NCBI RefSeq assembly: GCF_025562455.1
Contig: NZ_JAHPRO010000001.1
Span: 124,001 to 188,000, forward strand
DNA: 64,000 nt
Source: Acinetobacter sp. WU_MDCI_Axc73
Lineage (GTDB): Bacteria > Pseudomonadota > Gammaproteobacteria > Pseudomonadales > Moraxellaceae
Direction: 5' to 3'
In this document: positions 47,345-57,967 of the stretch, one piece after another
Position numbering within the stretch: position 1 is the first letter of the stretch
How the letters are laid out: the number at the start of each line of letters is the position of its first letter
Program-made: the position numbers and the translations under genes
Notes under the pieces: generated by a model
What the model was told of the DNA's origin: nothing
Database searches by the model: none
Seen by the model: the letters and a program-made list of their open reading frames with translations, nothing else

Positions 47345-48109
47345 ATGCAAATTTACTTAGCAAGAAATAACCAACAGGCTGGTCCTTATACATTAGAACA
47401 ACTCAACCAGATGCTCGCTAGCCAACAAGTGCTATTAACTGATTTAGCATGGCATGAAGGTATGACTGAATGGAGAGCCTTAGGTGAATTAACTCAAGGT
47501 AAACTTGTCTACCAGCCTGTAAACTCGACGACAAATTCCACTTTTGATACCCCATTCCAAAATCAAAATGAAGTTATTCGCGACATTAAAGTCAATCAGA
47601 CAGCCAAAGCAACTGCTGCTCCTGTTAGCAAGCGTATTTCGGCTAAGCTTATCGATCTAGCTTTACTAATTTTGCCACAAATTATTGTGACAATGCTTTT
47701 TTTACCGCATGATCTTCTTCAACAAACCACTAGTTTTGATATTGAACAGCAAATTAAAATTGCTGAAGCCATGCGCGACAACATGCCAACATGGGTGCCT
47801 GTTGCCTTACTCGCCTATACACTTGGTTTGTTATTTTTACAAAATTATTTTATTGCTCGTTCAGGTCAATCTATTGGAAAAAAATTGTTTCATTTACAAA
47901 TTGTCGATGCAACTACCAATCAGCTTCCTGGGCAATTCCGCGGTTTTTTTGTGCGCTCATTTCTATTTATTATTATTTCACAGTTGATAAGCGTTTTACC
48001 GCTATTGGTTATTGTTTTTATCGCAGATGTTGTTTTATTTTTTTCCAAAGGAAACAACAGTTTGCATGATAGACTAGCAAAAACTAAAGTCATCAATTTT
48101 AAAAAGTAA
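47345..48109 (+). CDS. GYF_2 and RDD domain membrane protein
   Basis: 254 residues. The N-terminal soluble domain (MQIYLARNNQQAGPYTLEQL...) has the GYF_2 pattern with W-rich GMTEWRALGEL. After a linker, an RDD-type transmembrane region (about 100-254) with three segments carries KRISAKLIDLALLI and GQSIGKKLFHLQIVD and ends NSLHDRLAKTKVI. The role of the family is unknown, possibly transport. A terminator follows. Confidence 0.82.
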   Translation: MQIYLARNNQQAGPYTLEQLNQMLASQQVLLTDLAWHEGMTEWRALGELTQGKLVYQPVNSTTNSTFDTPFQNQNEVIRDIKVNQTAKATAAPVSKRISAKLIDLALLILPQIIVTMLFLPHDLLQQTTSFDIEQQIKIAEAMRDNMPTWVPVALLAYTLGLLFLQNYFIARSGQSIGKKLFHLQIVDATTNQLPGQFRGFFVRSFLFIIISQLISVLPLLVIVFIADVVLFFSKGNNSLHDRLAKTKVINFKK

Positions 48110-48114
48110 TTGAG

Positions 48115-48139
48115 GGAGTGATTATTCACTCCTTTTTTT
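48115..48139 (+). terminator. Intrinsic terminator after the RDD gene
   Basis: GGAGTGA (48115-48121), a TTAT loop and TCACTCC (48126-48132) are followed by seven T. Confidence 0.9.
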
Positions 48140-48403
48140 ATGATAAATCTATGAAAAAAATTGACTTTTAAGCCAGCATCCAAAAGATAAAACAAGCTGA
48201 TAAATCAGGTGTCATAACAAATATTTAACGTCACTTTCAAGTAGCTTAGTTTCACGATATCAGGCATAATGCCCTACAACATAGCTGTGTCACATGATTG
48301 AGAAATATATTCTGTAACAGGATTCATTCTTCTCCATCATGCGACACTTTTATCGCTATCCCCAATTTACTTAGGGAATGGGACTCTTCACCGAGGTTGT
48401 AAA

Positions 48404-49465
48404 ATGAGACAAACGATTTTAGCTGTATTGTCTTTATCGGCGGTTTCCGCACTTTTAACAGGGTGTGGTGGTGATTTAGTACTTCTAAACTCTAAAGGTC
48501 CAGTTGCTGAAGGTCAAAGTAACCTGATGATGACTGCGATCTACTTAATGCTATTGGTTGTAATTCCTTCAATCATTATGGCGTTATGGTTTGGTTGGAA
48601 ATATCGCGCGTCAAATAAAGATGCAGACTATAAACCTACATGGGCACACTCAACTGCAATTGAAATTGTAGTCTGGGGTATTCCTGTCATAATTATTGGT
48701 ATTTTAGCTTGGTTAACTTGGTGGGGTTCCCACAAGTACGATCCTTACCGTCCGCTAGATTCAGATAAAGCCCCTTTAACGATTCAGGTTATTGCTGAAC
48801 AGTTTAAATGGATTTTTATTTATCCTGAACAAAACATTGCGACAGTAAATGAAGTACGTTTCCCAGAGAAAACACCATTAAGCTTTAAAATTACATCTAA
48901 CTTTACAATGAACTCATTCTTCATTCCTGCGTTAGGTGGCCAAATTTATGCAATGGCTGGGATGCAAACCCATCTCCATTTATTAGCGAATGAAACTGGC
49001 GAATATCGTGGTTTCTCGTCTAACTACTCAGGCTATGGTTTCTCACAAATGCGCTTTAAGGCTCATAGTGTGACTGAAACTGAATTTGCTCAATGGGTAG
49101 AAGCTGTTAAAGCTGGTAAAGGCACGAGCATTAATCCTGAAGCTATTCAGAAAGCTACGCTTGATCAAGCTGAACTTGCAACACTGAAAGACGGGGATCG
49201 TTCTAAACATCAGATTGAAGCATTGGTACATCGTGCCGAAGCTGCTGGTGATACAGAAGCCTTAGAAAAAGCTGAAGCAATGAAGCCTTTCCCGAATAAG
49301 CCACACCCAGTGACTTACTATTCTTCAGTTGAACCAAACTTGTTTGAAACTGTCATTAACAGATATATGAGCAACTATCACGGTACAGACCATTCAGTAA
49401 ATGCTGAACATGGTTCGCAAGCTCATGATGCTAATGCACATGCAACTGCTTCTGTAGAGGAATAA
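48404..49465 (+). CDS. cyoA: Cytochrome bo3 ubiquinol oxidase subunit II
   Basis: 353 residues. The signal peptide ends in a lipobox (ALLTGC), as in E. coli CyoA. Two membrane helices follow, then a cupredoxin-like periplasmic domain (IQVIAEQFKWIFIYPEQN) that lacks the CuA ligands, showing a quinol rather than cytochrome c oxidase. An Ala/Glu/Lys-rich segment (about residues 220-290) and a His-rich tail extend the usual length. First gene of the operon; cyoB follows after 3 bases. Confidence 0.95.
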   Translation: MRQTILAVLSLSAVSALLTGCGGDLVLLNSKGPVAEGQSNLMMTAIYLMLLVVIPSIIMALWFGWKYRASNKDADYKPTWAHSTAIEIVVWGIPVIIIGILAWLTWWGSHKYDPYRPLDSDKAPLTIQVIAEQFKWIFIYPEQNIATVNEVRFPEKTPLSFKITSNFTMNSFFIPALGGQIYAMAGMQTHLHLLANETGEYRGFSSNYSGYGFSQMRFKAHSVTETEFAQWVEAVKAGKGTSINPEAIQKATLDQAELATLKDGDRSKHQIEALVHRAEAAGDTEALEKAEAMKPFPNKPHPVTYYSSVEPNLFETVINRYMSNYHGTDHSVNAEHGSQAHDANAHATASVEE

Positions 49466-49468
49466 GCC

Positions 49469-51457
49469 ATGTTGTTATTAGGTAAACTCGGATGGGACTC
49501 TATCCCTAAAGAGCCAATTGTACTAGTGACAATGGTCTTAATGGCTATTGGTGCAATTGCTGTTCTAGGCGGTATCACCTATTTCAAAAAATGGGGATAT
49601 CTCTGGAAAGAATGGTTTACATCTGTAGACCATAAGAAAATTGGTATCATGTATATCCTTGTATCTGTGGTCATGTTATTGCGTGGCTTTGCTGATGCGA
49701 TCATGATGCGTCTTCAACTGTTCCTTGCCAAAGGTGGCGGTGAAGGTTATCTACATCCAGACCACTACGACCAGATCTTTACTGCGCATGGCGTGATCAT
49801 GATCTTCTTCGTAGCGATGGGTCTTGTTGTAGGGATGATGAACATTTCTGTACCTCTACAAATTGGTGCACGTGATGTTGCATTCCCACTACTTAACTCT
49901 TTAAGTTTCTGGTTGTTTGCTGGTGCTGCTGGTCTAATGATGGCTTCGCTTGTACTAGGTGAGTTTGCTGCGACAGGTTGGATGGCTTATCCTCCACTTT
50001 CTGGCATTCAGTATTCTCCTGGTGTTGGTGTTGACTACTATATTTGGGCACTTCAGGTTTCTGGTCTCGGTACGCTTTTATCTGGTGTTAACTTCTTTGT
50101 GACCATCATTAAAATGCGTGCGCCAGGCATGAAACTCATGGACATGCCAATTTTCACATGGACATCTTTGTGTACAGCTGTTCTGATCATTGCATCATTC
50201 CCTGTACTTACAGCAACAATAGCAATGCTTACCCTTGACCGTTATTTCGGTTTCCATTTCTTCACCAATGAGCTTGGCGGTAGCCCAATGCTATATGTGA
50301 ACTTGATTTGGACTTGGGGTCATCCAGAAGTATATATCTTGGTATTACCAGCATTTGGTTTGTATTCAGAGATTGTTGCGACATTCTCACGCAAAGCTTT
50401 GTTTGGTTATAAATCAATGGTATATGCAACAATCGCCATTACTGTATTGGCATTTGTTGTATGGTTACACCACTTCTTTACTATGGGTGCGGGTGCGAAC
50501 GTCAATGCATTCTTCGGTATTATGACCATGATTATTGCAATCCCTACAGGGGTTAAAATCTTCTCTTGGCTATTTACCATGTACAAAGGACGCATTTCTT
50601 TTGACACACCAATGCTCTGGACACTTGGCTTCCTTGTGACCTTTGGTATCGGTGGTTTGACTGGTGTATTAATGGCAGTTCCACCTGCGGATTTCCTTGT
50701 ACACAACTCACTGTTCCTGATTGCTCATTTCCATAACGTGATTATTGGTGGTGTAGTATTTGGTATGTTCGCTGGTATCATTTTCTACTGGCCAAAGATG
50801 TTTGGTTGGAAGTTAAATGAAGCTTGGGGCAAAGCTGCATTCTGGTTCTGGTTCTTTGGTTTCTACTTTGCATTCATGCCACTTTATATCCTTGGTTTCA
50901 TGGGTATGACACGTCGTTTGAATACCTATGACAACCCGGAATGGGATCCGTACCTAGCAATTGCATTATTTGGTGCTGTGTTGGTTGCGATTGGTATTGC
51001 GTGTTTCTTGATGCAAATTATTGTAGGTTTCTTACAACGTCATCAAAACATGGATTACACAGGTGACCCATGGGATAGCCGTACCCTCGAATGGTCGACT
51101 TCCTCTCCTGCTCCATTTTATAACTTTGCGCAAGTTCCTGAAGCAAATGGTGTAGACCGTTTCTGGACTGACAAAGAAAATGGTGTTGCATATGCACGTC
51201 CTGTAAAATATGAAGATATTCATATGCCAACTGATCGTGCAGCTGGTTTCATCATTGCAATGTTTATTACATTGATGGGCTTCGCATTAATCTGGCACAT
51301 TTGGTGGCTAGTTGCAGTAAGTTTCATTGCGGCTATTATCAGCTTTATTCGTAGCTCTTTCACTAAAGAAGTGGATTACTATGTACCAGCTGCTGAAGTT
51401 GAACGCATTGAAAATGAACGCTATGCATTACTTGAAAAACACTTGAAGAAGGACTAA
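49469..51457 (+). CDS. cyoB: Cytochrome bo3 ubiquinol oxidase subunit I
   Basis: 662 residues with about 14-15 membrane helices. Haem and copper ligands are visible: His in [11 protein letters not shown], the cross-linked His-Tyr in [15 protein letters not shown], the CuB pair in WLHHFF, and [13 protein letters not shown]. It reduces O2 to water with ubiquinol and pumps protons. Third-base usage favours C/T endings, as in highly expressed genes. Confidence 0.97.
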   Translation: MLLLGKLGWDSIPKEPIVLVTMVLMAIGAIAVLGGITYFKKWGYLWKEWFTSVDHKKIGIMYILVSVVMLLRGFADAIMMRLQLFLAKGGGEGYLHPDHYDQIFTAHGVIMIFFVAMGLVVGMMNISVPLQIGARDVAFPLLNSLSFWLFAGAAGLMMASLVLGEFAATGWMAYPPLSGIQYSPGVGVDYYIWALQVSGLGTLLSGVNFFVTIIKMRAPGMKLMDMPIFTWTSLCTAVLIIASFPVLTATIAMLTLDRYFGFHFFTNELGGSPMLYVNLIWTWGHPEVYILVLPAFGLYSEIVATFSRKALFGYKSMVYATIAITVLAFVVWLHHFFTMGAGANVNAFFGIMTMIIAIPTGVKIFSWLFTMYKGRISFDTPMLWTLGFLVTFGIGGLTGVLMAVPPADFLVHNSLFLIAHFHNVIIGGVVFGMFAGIIFYWPKMFGWKLNEAWGKAAFWFWFFGFYFAFMPLYILGFMGMTRRLNTYDNPEWDPYLAIALFGAVLVAIGIACFLMQIIVGFLQRHQNMDYTGDPWDSRTLEWSTSSPAPFYNFAQVPEANGVDRFWTDKENGVAYARPVKYEDIHMPTDRAAGFIIAMFITLMGFALIWHIWWLVAVSFIAAIISFIRSSFTKEVDYYVPAAEVERIENERYALLEKHLKKD

Positions 51458-51461
51458 GGAT

Positions 51462-52082
51462 ATGGCTGAAGTACTTCATCACGACAACCATGGCCATGAC
51501 GGTCATCATGAACATGATGATACCGACTTAACGGTCTTTGGTTTTTGGACATACTTGATGAGTGACTTGATTTTATTCGGTACACTCTTCATCGCGTTCG
51601 CTGTTTTGAGCAGCCATGTTCCACCGGGTACGCCAAGTGCACATGAGCTATTTGGTGAGTCTTTAGGTTTCGTTCTAACGGAAACCTTTGCTCTCTTGAT
51701 CTCATCTGTAACTTTCGGTTTTGCAGTTCTGGCTTCGTACAAAAAGAATGTTAACCAAGTGATTATGTGGTTACTTATCACATTTATCTTTGGTGCATCG
51801 TTCATTGGTATGGAACTTTATGAATTTCATCATTTAGTTCACGAAGGACATGGTCCAACCACAAGTGCTTTCCTATCAGCATTCTTTACACTGGTTGGTA
51901 CGCACGGTATTCACGTGACTTCTGGTTTGGTATGGATGATTGTATTAATGTATCAGATCAAAACCAAAGGTCTGACACTACCCAATACACGTCGTCTCGC
52001 TTGCCTAAGTTTATTCTGGCACTTCCTTGACATCGTATGGATCTGTGTATTCAGCGTCGTTTACTTGATGGGAGTTCTCTAA
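51462..52082 (+). CDS. cyoC: Cytochrome bo3 ubiquinol oxidase subunit III
   Basis: 206 residues. A His/Asp-rich N-terminus ([17 protein letters not shown]) precedes five membrane helices; the family sequence [17 protein letters not shown] and [13 protein letters not shown] are present. Structural subunit of the oxidase. Its stop overlaps the cyoD start by one base (TAATG). Confidence 0.95.
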   Translation: MAEVLHHDNHGHDGHHEHDDTDLTVFGFWTYLMSDLILFGTLFIAFAVLSSHVPPGTPSAHELFGESLGFVLTETFALLISSVTFGFAVLASYKKNVNQVIMWLLITFIFGASFIGMELYEFHHLVHEGHGPTTSAFLSAFFTLVGTHGIHVTSGLVWMIVLMYQIKTKGLTLPNTRRLACLSLFWHFLDIVWICVFSVVYLMGVL

Positions 52083-52411
52083 TGAGTAGTCACGATCATA
52101 ATGCTGCTGGTGCATCTCACGGTAACGTTAAACAGTACACTGTCGGGTTTATTTTATCTGTCTTACTAACTATCATTCCATTTGGGATGGTGATGGCAGG
52201 TGGATTTTCCCGCGGTCTGTTAATGACCGTTATCGGAATTACAGCAGTTGCTCAGGTACTTGTACAACTTGTGTTTTTCTTACACATGAATACGTCTTCT
52301 GAACAACGCTGGAATTTGATTGCATTCATTTATACCATTCTATGTATAGCCGTTCTTTTGATCGGTTCTGTATGGATCATGAACTATCTACACTTCAATA
52401 TGATGCTCTAA
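52082..52411 (+). CDS. cyoD: Cytochrome bo3 ubiquinol oxidase subunit IV
   Basis: 109 residues from ATG 52082, in the one-base overlap with cyoC. Three membrane segments and the family elements YTVGFILSVLLTIIPF and VQLVFFLHMN. It assists assembly of the CuB site. Confidence 0.94.
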   Translation: MSSHDHNAAGASHGNVKQYTVGFILSVLLTIIPFGMVMAGGFSRGLLMTVIGITAVAQVLVQLVFFLHMNTSSEQRWNLIAFIYTILCIAVLLIGSVWIMNYLHFNMML

Positions 52412-52421
52412 ACTGTTTGTC

Positions 52422-53300
52422 ATGTTGAAAAAATATTTATTCCTGACTAAACCAGGAATTCTGTTTGGTAATTTCATTACCACCTTGGGCGGCTTTTTCC
52501 TAGCCGCCCAAGGACATGTAGATTTCCTCTTACTCATCCTCACCCTCTTAGGTACAACGCTTGTTGTAGCCTCAGGCTGTGTCGTCAATAACGTAATTGA
52601 CCAAGACATTGACCAGAAAATGCAACGAACTCAAAATCGTGCCTTAGTTAAAAAAACGATTTCTCCATCCGTTGCACTTGTTTATGCCAGTGTACTTGGA
52701 GTAATTGGTTTTAGCATTTTATGGTTTAAGGTAAATTCCTATTCATTCTTATTTGCTGTAATTGGTTTTGTTGTCTATGTGGGTTTCTATAGCCTCTGGT
52801 CTAAACGTACCACGATTCATCAAACCGTGATTGGTAGTATTTCTGGAGCAAGCCCTCCTGTCATTGGTTATGTTGCCGTCACCAATGAATTTGATGTAGC
52901 AGCTTTACTGATCTTCTTAGCTTATGGTCTTTGGCAGATGCCCCACTCATGGGCAATTGCGATTTACCGTTTTGATGATTATCAAAATGCAGGTATTCCA
53001 ATTTTACCAGTAGCGCGCTCAATTTTTAGAACTAAAGTTGAATGTGTCATTTACATTGTACTTTTTGCTGCGGTTCTGAACGGGCTTTACTGTTTTGGTT
53101 ATACCAATGTCTTTTTTCTCATCACTTTTAATGCTTTAACAGCATATTGGCTTTATTTATCGCTTATTGGTTTTAAAGCTGAAAATGATCAGATTTGGGC
53201 AAAACGCTTTTTCCTGTATTCGGTAATCTTAATTACCTTACTCAGTGTAAGTTTTAGCTTTACTTACCATTCACCAGCTCCGCATCTCCCTATTTTCTAG
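52422..53300 (+). CDS. cyoE: Protohaem IX farnesyltransferase (haem O synthase)
   Basis: 292 residues, about nine membrane segments. The prenyl-diphosphate motif NNVIDQDIDQKMQRTQNR and the second Asp motif in RFDDYQNAGIPILP are present. It farnesylates haem b to make haem o for the oxidase encoded just upstream (10-base gap). Confidence 0.95.
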   Translation: MLKKYLFLTKPGILFGNFITTLGGFFLAAQGHVDFLLLILTLLGTTLVVASGCVVNNVIDQDIDQKMQRTQNRALVKKTISPSVALVYASVLGVIGFSILWFKVNSYSFLFAVIGFVVYVGFYSLWSKRTTIHQTVIGSISGASPPVIGYVAVTNEFDVAALLIFLAYGLWQMPHSWAIAIYRFDDYQNAGIPILPVARSIFRTKVECVIYIVLFAAVLNGLYCFGYTNVFFLITFNALTAYWLYLSLIGFKAENDQIWAKRFFLYSVILITLLSVSFSFTYHSPAPHLPIF

Positions 53301-53312
53301 GAAATAGGGCGA

Positions 53313-53579
53313 ATGGCGATTCGTATGATTGCCCTTCCTAATGGTTCATGTCTTGAACTTTTTGAATTTCAAGCCTCTCTCAAAGATCCTTGATTACAAC
53401 ACTTGCTTATTTTGGCTGACGCATATGGCGATGATATTGATATTCATCAAGCTTTAATACGTGCGAAGTCAGCAGGCGCTAAGCATAACGCGGATCCCAT
53501 ACGCTATCAGAGCCTAAAGAATATGAAAATAATTAGTTTTGTTATATTCAAACGCCATGCAGATCTTTACATGAACTGA
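53313..53579 (+). pseudogene. Decayed glyoxalase/VOC-fold gene remnant after cyoE
   Basis: One frame runs from 53313 to TGA 53577-53579 with a single internal TGA at 53391-53393. It reads RMIALPNGSCLELFEFQ, then after the stop DIDIHQALIRAKSAGAKHN. This is the pattern of VOC proteins (LELxxF, a DIDxAxxRxKxAGAK helix). The N-terminal half is absent. It starts 12 bases after cyoE. Confidence 0.5.
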
Positions 53580-53806
53580 TTTGTTATCCAAGTCTTCAGT
53601 TTTATCTGGATTATTCCACGCGACGAAAATGGCCAGTTTATTCAAATAAATCCACTGAACTGATTTAATTGATTGAAATTAGTTAAAAATCACTATAAAA
53701 TCTTCGCTTCGCAATTCATGCGACATAGCTTAAATAATTTATTTAGGTTATGACTCCTTGCTTCTAATTTTATATTAGGGGCTGTCCAAACCGTAAGGAG
53801 CTGACA
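53580..53806. other. Region upstream of rpsF
   Basis: AT-rich with no supported gene. The AAGGAG ribosome-binding site for rpsF lies at its end. The promoter was not clearly identified. Confidence 0.4.
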
Positions 53807-54196
53807 ATGCGTCATTACGAAATCGTACTTTTGGTACATCCAGACCAAAGCGATCAAGTAGTAGGTATGGTTGAACGCTATATCTCTCAGATCAAAGAAG
53901 CTGATGGTCAAATTCACCGTTTAGAAGATTGGGGCCGTCGTCAATTGGCTTACCCAATTAACAAAATTCACAAAGCACACTACATTCTTATGAATGTTGA
54001 ATGTGGTCAAACGACTCTTGATGAATTAGAAGAATTATTCCGTTATAACGACGCAATCATTCGTAACATCATCATTCGTCGTGAACACGCAATCACTGAA
54101 GAATCGTTACTTGCTAAAAGTGCTGAAGAAAAACGTGCGCGTAAAGCTCAACGTGAAGAAGCACAGCAATCACACGAATCTGCTGAAGAAGCTTAA
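53807..54196 (+). CDS. rpsF: 30S ribosomal protein S6
   Basis: 129 residues. Family start [18 protein letters not shown] and the [17 protein letters not shown] segment are clear. The C-terminus is an acidic/basic tail ([19 protein letters not shown]). First gene of the S6-S18-L9 operon; AAGGAG precedes the ATG. Confidence 0.97.
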   Translation: MRHYEIVLLVHPDQSDQVVGMVERYISQIKEADGQIHRLEDWGRRQLAYPINKIHKAHYILMNVECGQTTLDELEELFRYNDAIIRNIIIRREHAITEESLLAKSAEEKRARKAQREEAQQSHESAEEA

Positions 54197-54207
54197 GGAG
54201 AACCTCA

Positions 54208-54435
54208 ATGGCACGTTTTTACCGTCGTCGCAAGTTCTGCCGCTTTACAGCTGAGAATGTTGTGTACATCGACTACAAAGATATCGACACTTTAAAACAG
54301 TACATCACTGAAAACGGCAAGATTGTTCCTAGCCGTATCACTGGTACTAAAGCTCGTTATCAACGTCAATTAGCGCTTGCAATTAAACAAGCTCGTTACT
54401 TGGCTTTGATTCCGTACACTGACAACCATAAGTGA
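54208..54435 (+). CDS. rpsR: 30S ribosomal protein S18
   Basis: 75 residues with the basic start [13 protein letters not shown] and the conserved [20 protein letters not shown]. It binds 16S rRNA with S6. The gaps to rpsF (11 bases) and rplI (8 bases) show an operon. There is no second S18 paralogue in the window. Confidence 0.97.
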   Translation: MARFYRRRKFCRFTAENVVYIDYKDIDTLKQYITENGKIVPSRITGTKARYQRQLALAIKQARYLALIPYTDNHK

Positions 54436-54443
54436 GGTGAGCT

Positions 54444-54890
54444 GTGGACGTTATCTTATTACAACGCATTAAGAACCTAGGTAAACTTGGTGACAAAGTA
54501 TCAGTTAAAGCTGGTTTTGGTCGTAACTACTTGATCCCTCAGGGTAAAGCTGTTGCTGCTACTGAAGCAAATACTGCTGCTTTCGAAGCTCGTCGCGCTG
54601 AACTTGAAAAGCAAGAATCTGAAGTATTATCTGCTGCTCAATCACGTGCTGATCAATTGAACGAAGTTAATATCGTTATCACTGCGAAAGCTGGTGATGA
54701 AGGTAAACTTTTCGGTTCTATTGGTACTCGTGACATCGCTGACGCATTGACTAATGCTGGTCTAACTGTAGACCGTGCAGAAGTTCGTTTACCGAATGGT
54801 GCGCTTCGTCACACTGGTGAATTCAACATCGCAATCCAATTGCACCATGATGTTGTTGCAGAAGTTCTCGTTACAATCGTATCTGAGTAA
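54444..54890 (+). CDS. rplI: 50S ribosomal protein L9
   Basis: 148 residues from a GTG start with GAGGTGA upstream. The N-terminal domain has [21 protein letters not shown], and a long connecting helix joins it to the C-terminal domain ([14 protein letters not shown]). L9 binds 23S rRNA. The operon ends with a strong terminator. Confidence 0.97.
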   Translation: MDVILLQRIKNLGKLGDKVSVKAGFGRNYLIPQGKAVAATEANTAAFEARRAELEKQESEVLSAAQSRADQLNEVNIVITAKAGDEGKLFGSIGTRDIADALTNAGLTVDRAEVRLPNGALRHTGEFNIAIQLHHDVVAEVLVTIVSE

Positions 54891-54902
54891 TTTTTGTAAA
54901 AG

Positions 54903-54928
54903 AAAAAGCATGCTTTTGCATGCTTTTT
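54903..54928 (+). terminator. Terminator of the rpsF-rpsR-rplI operon
   Basis: AAAAAGCATGC, a TTTT loop and GCATGCTTTTT form an 11-bp stem followed by more T. Confidence 0.93.
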
Positions 54929-54995
54929 TTTGTTTTTAAAATTTTGTTTGCTCAATAAAGCTATTTTCCCATCTTCAATAGATATTGCACATAAT

Positions 54996-55238
54996 TTATA
55001 GCACCCTGCTCAATCTAATTGCCAATTGGTTGATGTTCCTTTCGTTCAGGATGGTATCTGTTCCATAAAAAGCATACATAGTTTGATAATTCGCTTTTAC
55101 ATAGCGCGCTGTCAGTTCAAAAGGCAAACACAACTTCTTTAGGCTCAATTGGTATCGACCATCTGCTGCCTATTCTTTATGTTTAATATTGGTCAAACTC
55201 ACAAGTGTTATTTGCTTGTTTTCAAACGGTAAACTCAT
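54996..55238 (-). pseudogene. Possible decayed gene of unknown family, with in-frame amber
   Basis: From ATG 55238 the frame reads MSLPFENKQITLVSLTNIK, hits TAG at 55172-55170, then continues ADGRYQLSLKKL and FELTARYVKANYQTMYAFYG to TAA 54998-54996. The product looks protein-like throughout, but no family is recognised. It may be a remnant of a conserved hypothetical protein or a chance frame. Confidence 0.3.
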
Positions 55239-55491
55239 CTGAATAATTATGTCTTTCTTTCACCTAGCGTTTATTGATAATGGCATTATTCATCTGCCAT
55301 TTATATTTGACTACAGAGTTTGTCAAGACATATAGATTGAATCGATATCTTCTCATTCTAAACGATGAAATGCCCAATGAAATTCATCAGACATTTGTTT
55401 GAATGACTATAAATTAAGTACTAACCTAAAGTTCACACCATAAAAATGTACCCATAAACTTTTTGATGCGCAGTATTTAATCCCGTTCATC
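55239..55491. other. Intergenic stretch with no supported gene
   Basis: Short protein-like fragments occur on the minus strand, but frames change repeatedly. Nothing can be named. Confidence 0.35.
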
Positions 55492-56679
55492 TTAGCGTGA
55501 TAAATAACGTGTTAGATCTTCAATACCTTTTAAAGTCATAGGATACATATGATCATCAAAGATTTGCTTAATTAAGCTGATAGTTTGCGTGTAATGCCAA
55601 TAATTTTGTTCTTCTGGATTGAGCCATGCAGTCTTATCAAAATGTTGACGTAAACGACGTAACCAAACCTCTCCTGCTTCATCATTCATATATTCAACTG
55701 AACCACCCGCTGAACGTAATTCATAAGGTGCCATACTCGCATCACCGACCACAATCACACGGTAATCACGTCCATACTTATGAAATAAATCCCATGTTTC
55801 CAAACGACTTGCTTGTCGACGATGATTATCTTTCCAAACATAATCGTACAAGCAGTTATGAAAATAGAAATATTCCAGTGTTTTAAATTCAGTTTTGGCA
55901 GCACTAAAAAGTTTTTCACATTGTGCGATATAAGAATCCATAGAACCGCCAACATCGAAAAGCATCAGCACTTTGACACGATTACGTCTTTCAGGAACTA
56001 ATTGTACATCCAGTATGCCCTGCTTTGCGGTTTCACGGATTGTACCATCAACATCAAGTTCTTCCGCTGCACCTTGACGTGCAAATTTGCGTAAACGGCG
56101 TAAAGCCAACTGCATCTGACGTGTTCCCAAAATCTGCTCATCGTCAAGATTTTGGTATTTCCGCTGTTCCCATACTTTAACTGCTGAACGTTTTCGCCCA
56201 GGCCCACCAATCCGAACACCTTCAGGATGATCCCCAAACGCACCAAAAGGCGACGTGCCACCAGTACCAATCATTCGATTGCCACCCTGATGCTTTTTAT
56301 GCTGCTCACGTAAACGTTCTTCGAGCATTTTCATCAGCTCTTCCAAAGAACCCGCTTTTTGTAGTGCAGCTCTTTGTTCAGGAGTTAAATGTTTCTCCAG
56401 TAGCTCTAAATCCAGCCATTCTTTTGGGATATTCTGAACTTGCTTCAGTAATTCATCCAGATCAAAGGTTTCTATTCCGTCGAAATAATCCTTCATCGCA
56501 CGATCAAATTTATCAAAGAAACGTTCATCTTTGACCAAAATTATTTTGGCAAGCTGATAAAATTCATCCAGATCCGCAAAGACCAATCCTTCAGCAATAG
56601 CTTGATTTAAATCGATTAATTCACGCGTCGTGACGGGAACACCATATTTTCTAAGGGTATAAAACAGCCGCACAAACAT
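55492..56679 (-). CDS. VWA-domain protein, CoxE-like
   Basis: 395 residues. The N-terminal FVRLFYTLRKYGVPV and the C-terminal von Willebrand A domain with MIDAS-like MLFDVGGSMDSYI are typical of the CoxE/YehP-type proteins that partner MoxR ATPases. The two together act in metal or cofactor insertion into unknown target enzymes. It follows the MoxR gene by 12 bases. Confidence 0.85.
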   Translation of the reverse strand: MFVRLFYTLRKYGVPVTTRELIDLNQAIAEGLVFADLDEFYQLAKIILVKDERFFDKFDRAMKDYFDGIETFDLDELLKQVQNIPKEWLDLELLEKHLTPEQRAALQKAGSLEELMKMLEERLREQHKKHQGGNRMIGTGGTSPFGAFGDHPEGVRIGGPGRKRSAVKVWEQRKYQNLDDEQILGTRQMQLALRRLRKFARQGAAEELDVDGTIRETAKQGILDVQLVPERRNRVKVLMLFDVGGSMDSYIAQCEKLFSAAKTEFKTLEYFYFHNCLYDYVWKDNHRRQASRLETWDLFHKYGRDYRVIVVGDASMAPYELRSAGGSVEYMNDEAGEVWLRRLRQHFDKTAWLNPEEQNYWHYTQTISLIKQIFDDHMYPMTLKGIEDLTRYLSR

Positions 56680-56691
56680 AAGCGACCACCC

Positions 56692-57543
56692 TTAACGACG
56701 TGACATAAAGGCGAGTCGTTCTAACAGTTGTACATCTTGCTCGTTTTTAATCAATGCACCATACAACGGTGGAATGGCTTTGGATTTGTCATGATTACGC
56801 AGTACATCTTCTGGCATATCATCGGCCATTAGTAAACTTAACCAATCAATCAACTCAGATGTCGATGGCGGTTTTTTTAGATTTGGAACCTGACGTAACT
56901 TAAAGAAAATTTGTAATGCTTCACTCACCAATGTGCTTGAAATCTTTGGGAAATGTACTGCAATAATTTCACGCATGGTCGTTTCATCAGGAAACTCAAT
57001 ATAATGGAAAAAGCAACGACGCAAAAATGCATCTGGTAATTCTTTTTCATTATTTGAAGTAATGATCACGATCGGGCGCTGAATAGCAGTAATTGTTTCC
57101 CCTGTTTCATAAACATAAAATGACATTTTATCCAGTTCATGTAACAAGTCGTTTGGAAACTCTATATCTGCTTTATCAATTTCATCAATTAATAAAACGC
57201 AGCGCTCTTCACTAGTAAATGCTTGCCACAATTTTCCTGGTTTAATGTAGTTTTTAATGTCATAGACTCGATCATCACCTAACTGGCTATCACGTAAACG
57301 CGATACAGCATCGTATTCATATAGACCCTGTTGCGCTTTGGTCGTCGACTTAATGTGCCATGTAATCAGTTTTAAACCTAAGCTTTCAGCAACTTGTTCT
57401 GCAAGTAATGTTTTACCTGTACCCGGCTCACCTTTGACCAATAATGGTTTTTGTAGTGCGCGTGCGGCTTTAACAGCAAGTTTTAAACTATCCGTAGCGA
57501 TGTACTGATCTGTACCCGAGAAATGTTGTGAATCAATAGCCAT
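56692..57543 (-). CDS. MoxR-type AAA+ ATPase
   Basis: 283 residues. Walker A GEPGTGKTLLAE (about residues 37-48), Walker B VLLIDEIDKAD, sensor I TSNNEKELPDAFLRRC. It works with the VWA protein encoded immediately downstream as a chaperone-like complex. The target is unknown. Upstream genes (membrane protein, YcgL) are on the same strand. Confidence 0.9.
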   Translation of the reverse strand: MAIDSQHFSGTDQYIATDSLKLAVKAARALQKPLLVKGEPGTGKTLLAEQVAESLGLKLITWHIKSTTKAQQGLYEYDAVSRLRDSQLGDDRVYDIKNYIKPGKLWQAFTSEERCVLLIDEIDKADIEFPNDLLHELDKMSFYVYETGETITAIQRPIVIITSNNEKELPDAFLRRCFFHYIEFPDETTMREIIAVHFPKISSTLVSEALQIFFKLRQVPNLKKPPSTSELIDWLSLLMADDMPEDVLRNHDKSKAIPPLYGALIKNEQDVQLLERLAFMSRR

Positions 57544-57565
57544 CTTATAACCTTTATTTTTTTAC

Positions 57566-57967
57566 TTAAATGGGTGCACGACCTTCATCAGAAGTCACTT
57601 TGTTCATGCGATATTTCAACCACAAGTAGCCTACAATTAACCCTACACCAATGACCAGAAGAATAAGCGATACATTCGCCCATACAAGCGCTTGTTCTTT
57701 GGTTAAAATACCAAATAACACCCCAAAAATAGCAGGGGCGATTTCAGCATTTGTACCATCGGAAACAGTCGGTGTCGCTAAAATTGCAAAAAGAACGATC
57801 CAGCTAATTCCACCCAGAAGATGAGGAAGTCGTTTTGCCACACCATACCAACACCACAAGACAATAATGGTTCCGATGACATAGACTGTCACAGCAATAC
57901 TATCTTCTGGAACTGAATCAAGTGAGGACAACAAGCCATTCCATATTGCGCTTAATTGATCAAGCAC
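57566..57967 (-). CDS. Small membrane protein of unknown function
   Basis: 133 residues with three or four hydrophobic segments (about 25-45, 50-65, 80-95, 100-115) and a basic C-terminal tail ([13 protein letters not shown]). Its start overlaps the YcgL gene by 8 bases and the MoxR gene follows by 22, so it is part of that unit. No family is recognised. Confidence 0.7.
   Translation of the reverse strand: MLDQLSAIWNGLLSSLDSVPEDSIAVTVYVIGTIIVLWCWYGVAKRLPHLLGGISWIVLFAILATPTVSDGTNAEIAPAIFGVLFGILTKEQALVWANVSLILLVIGVGLIVGYLWLKYRMNKVTSDEGRAPI

Noticed and set aside
55239..55400. Transposase-like fragments on the minus strand
   Set aside because: Frames break every few codons and no insertion-sequence ends or target duplications are visible.
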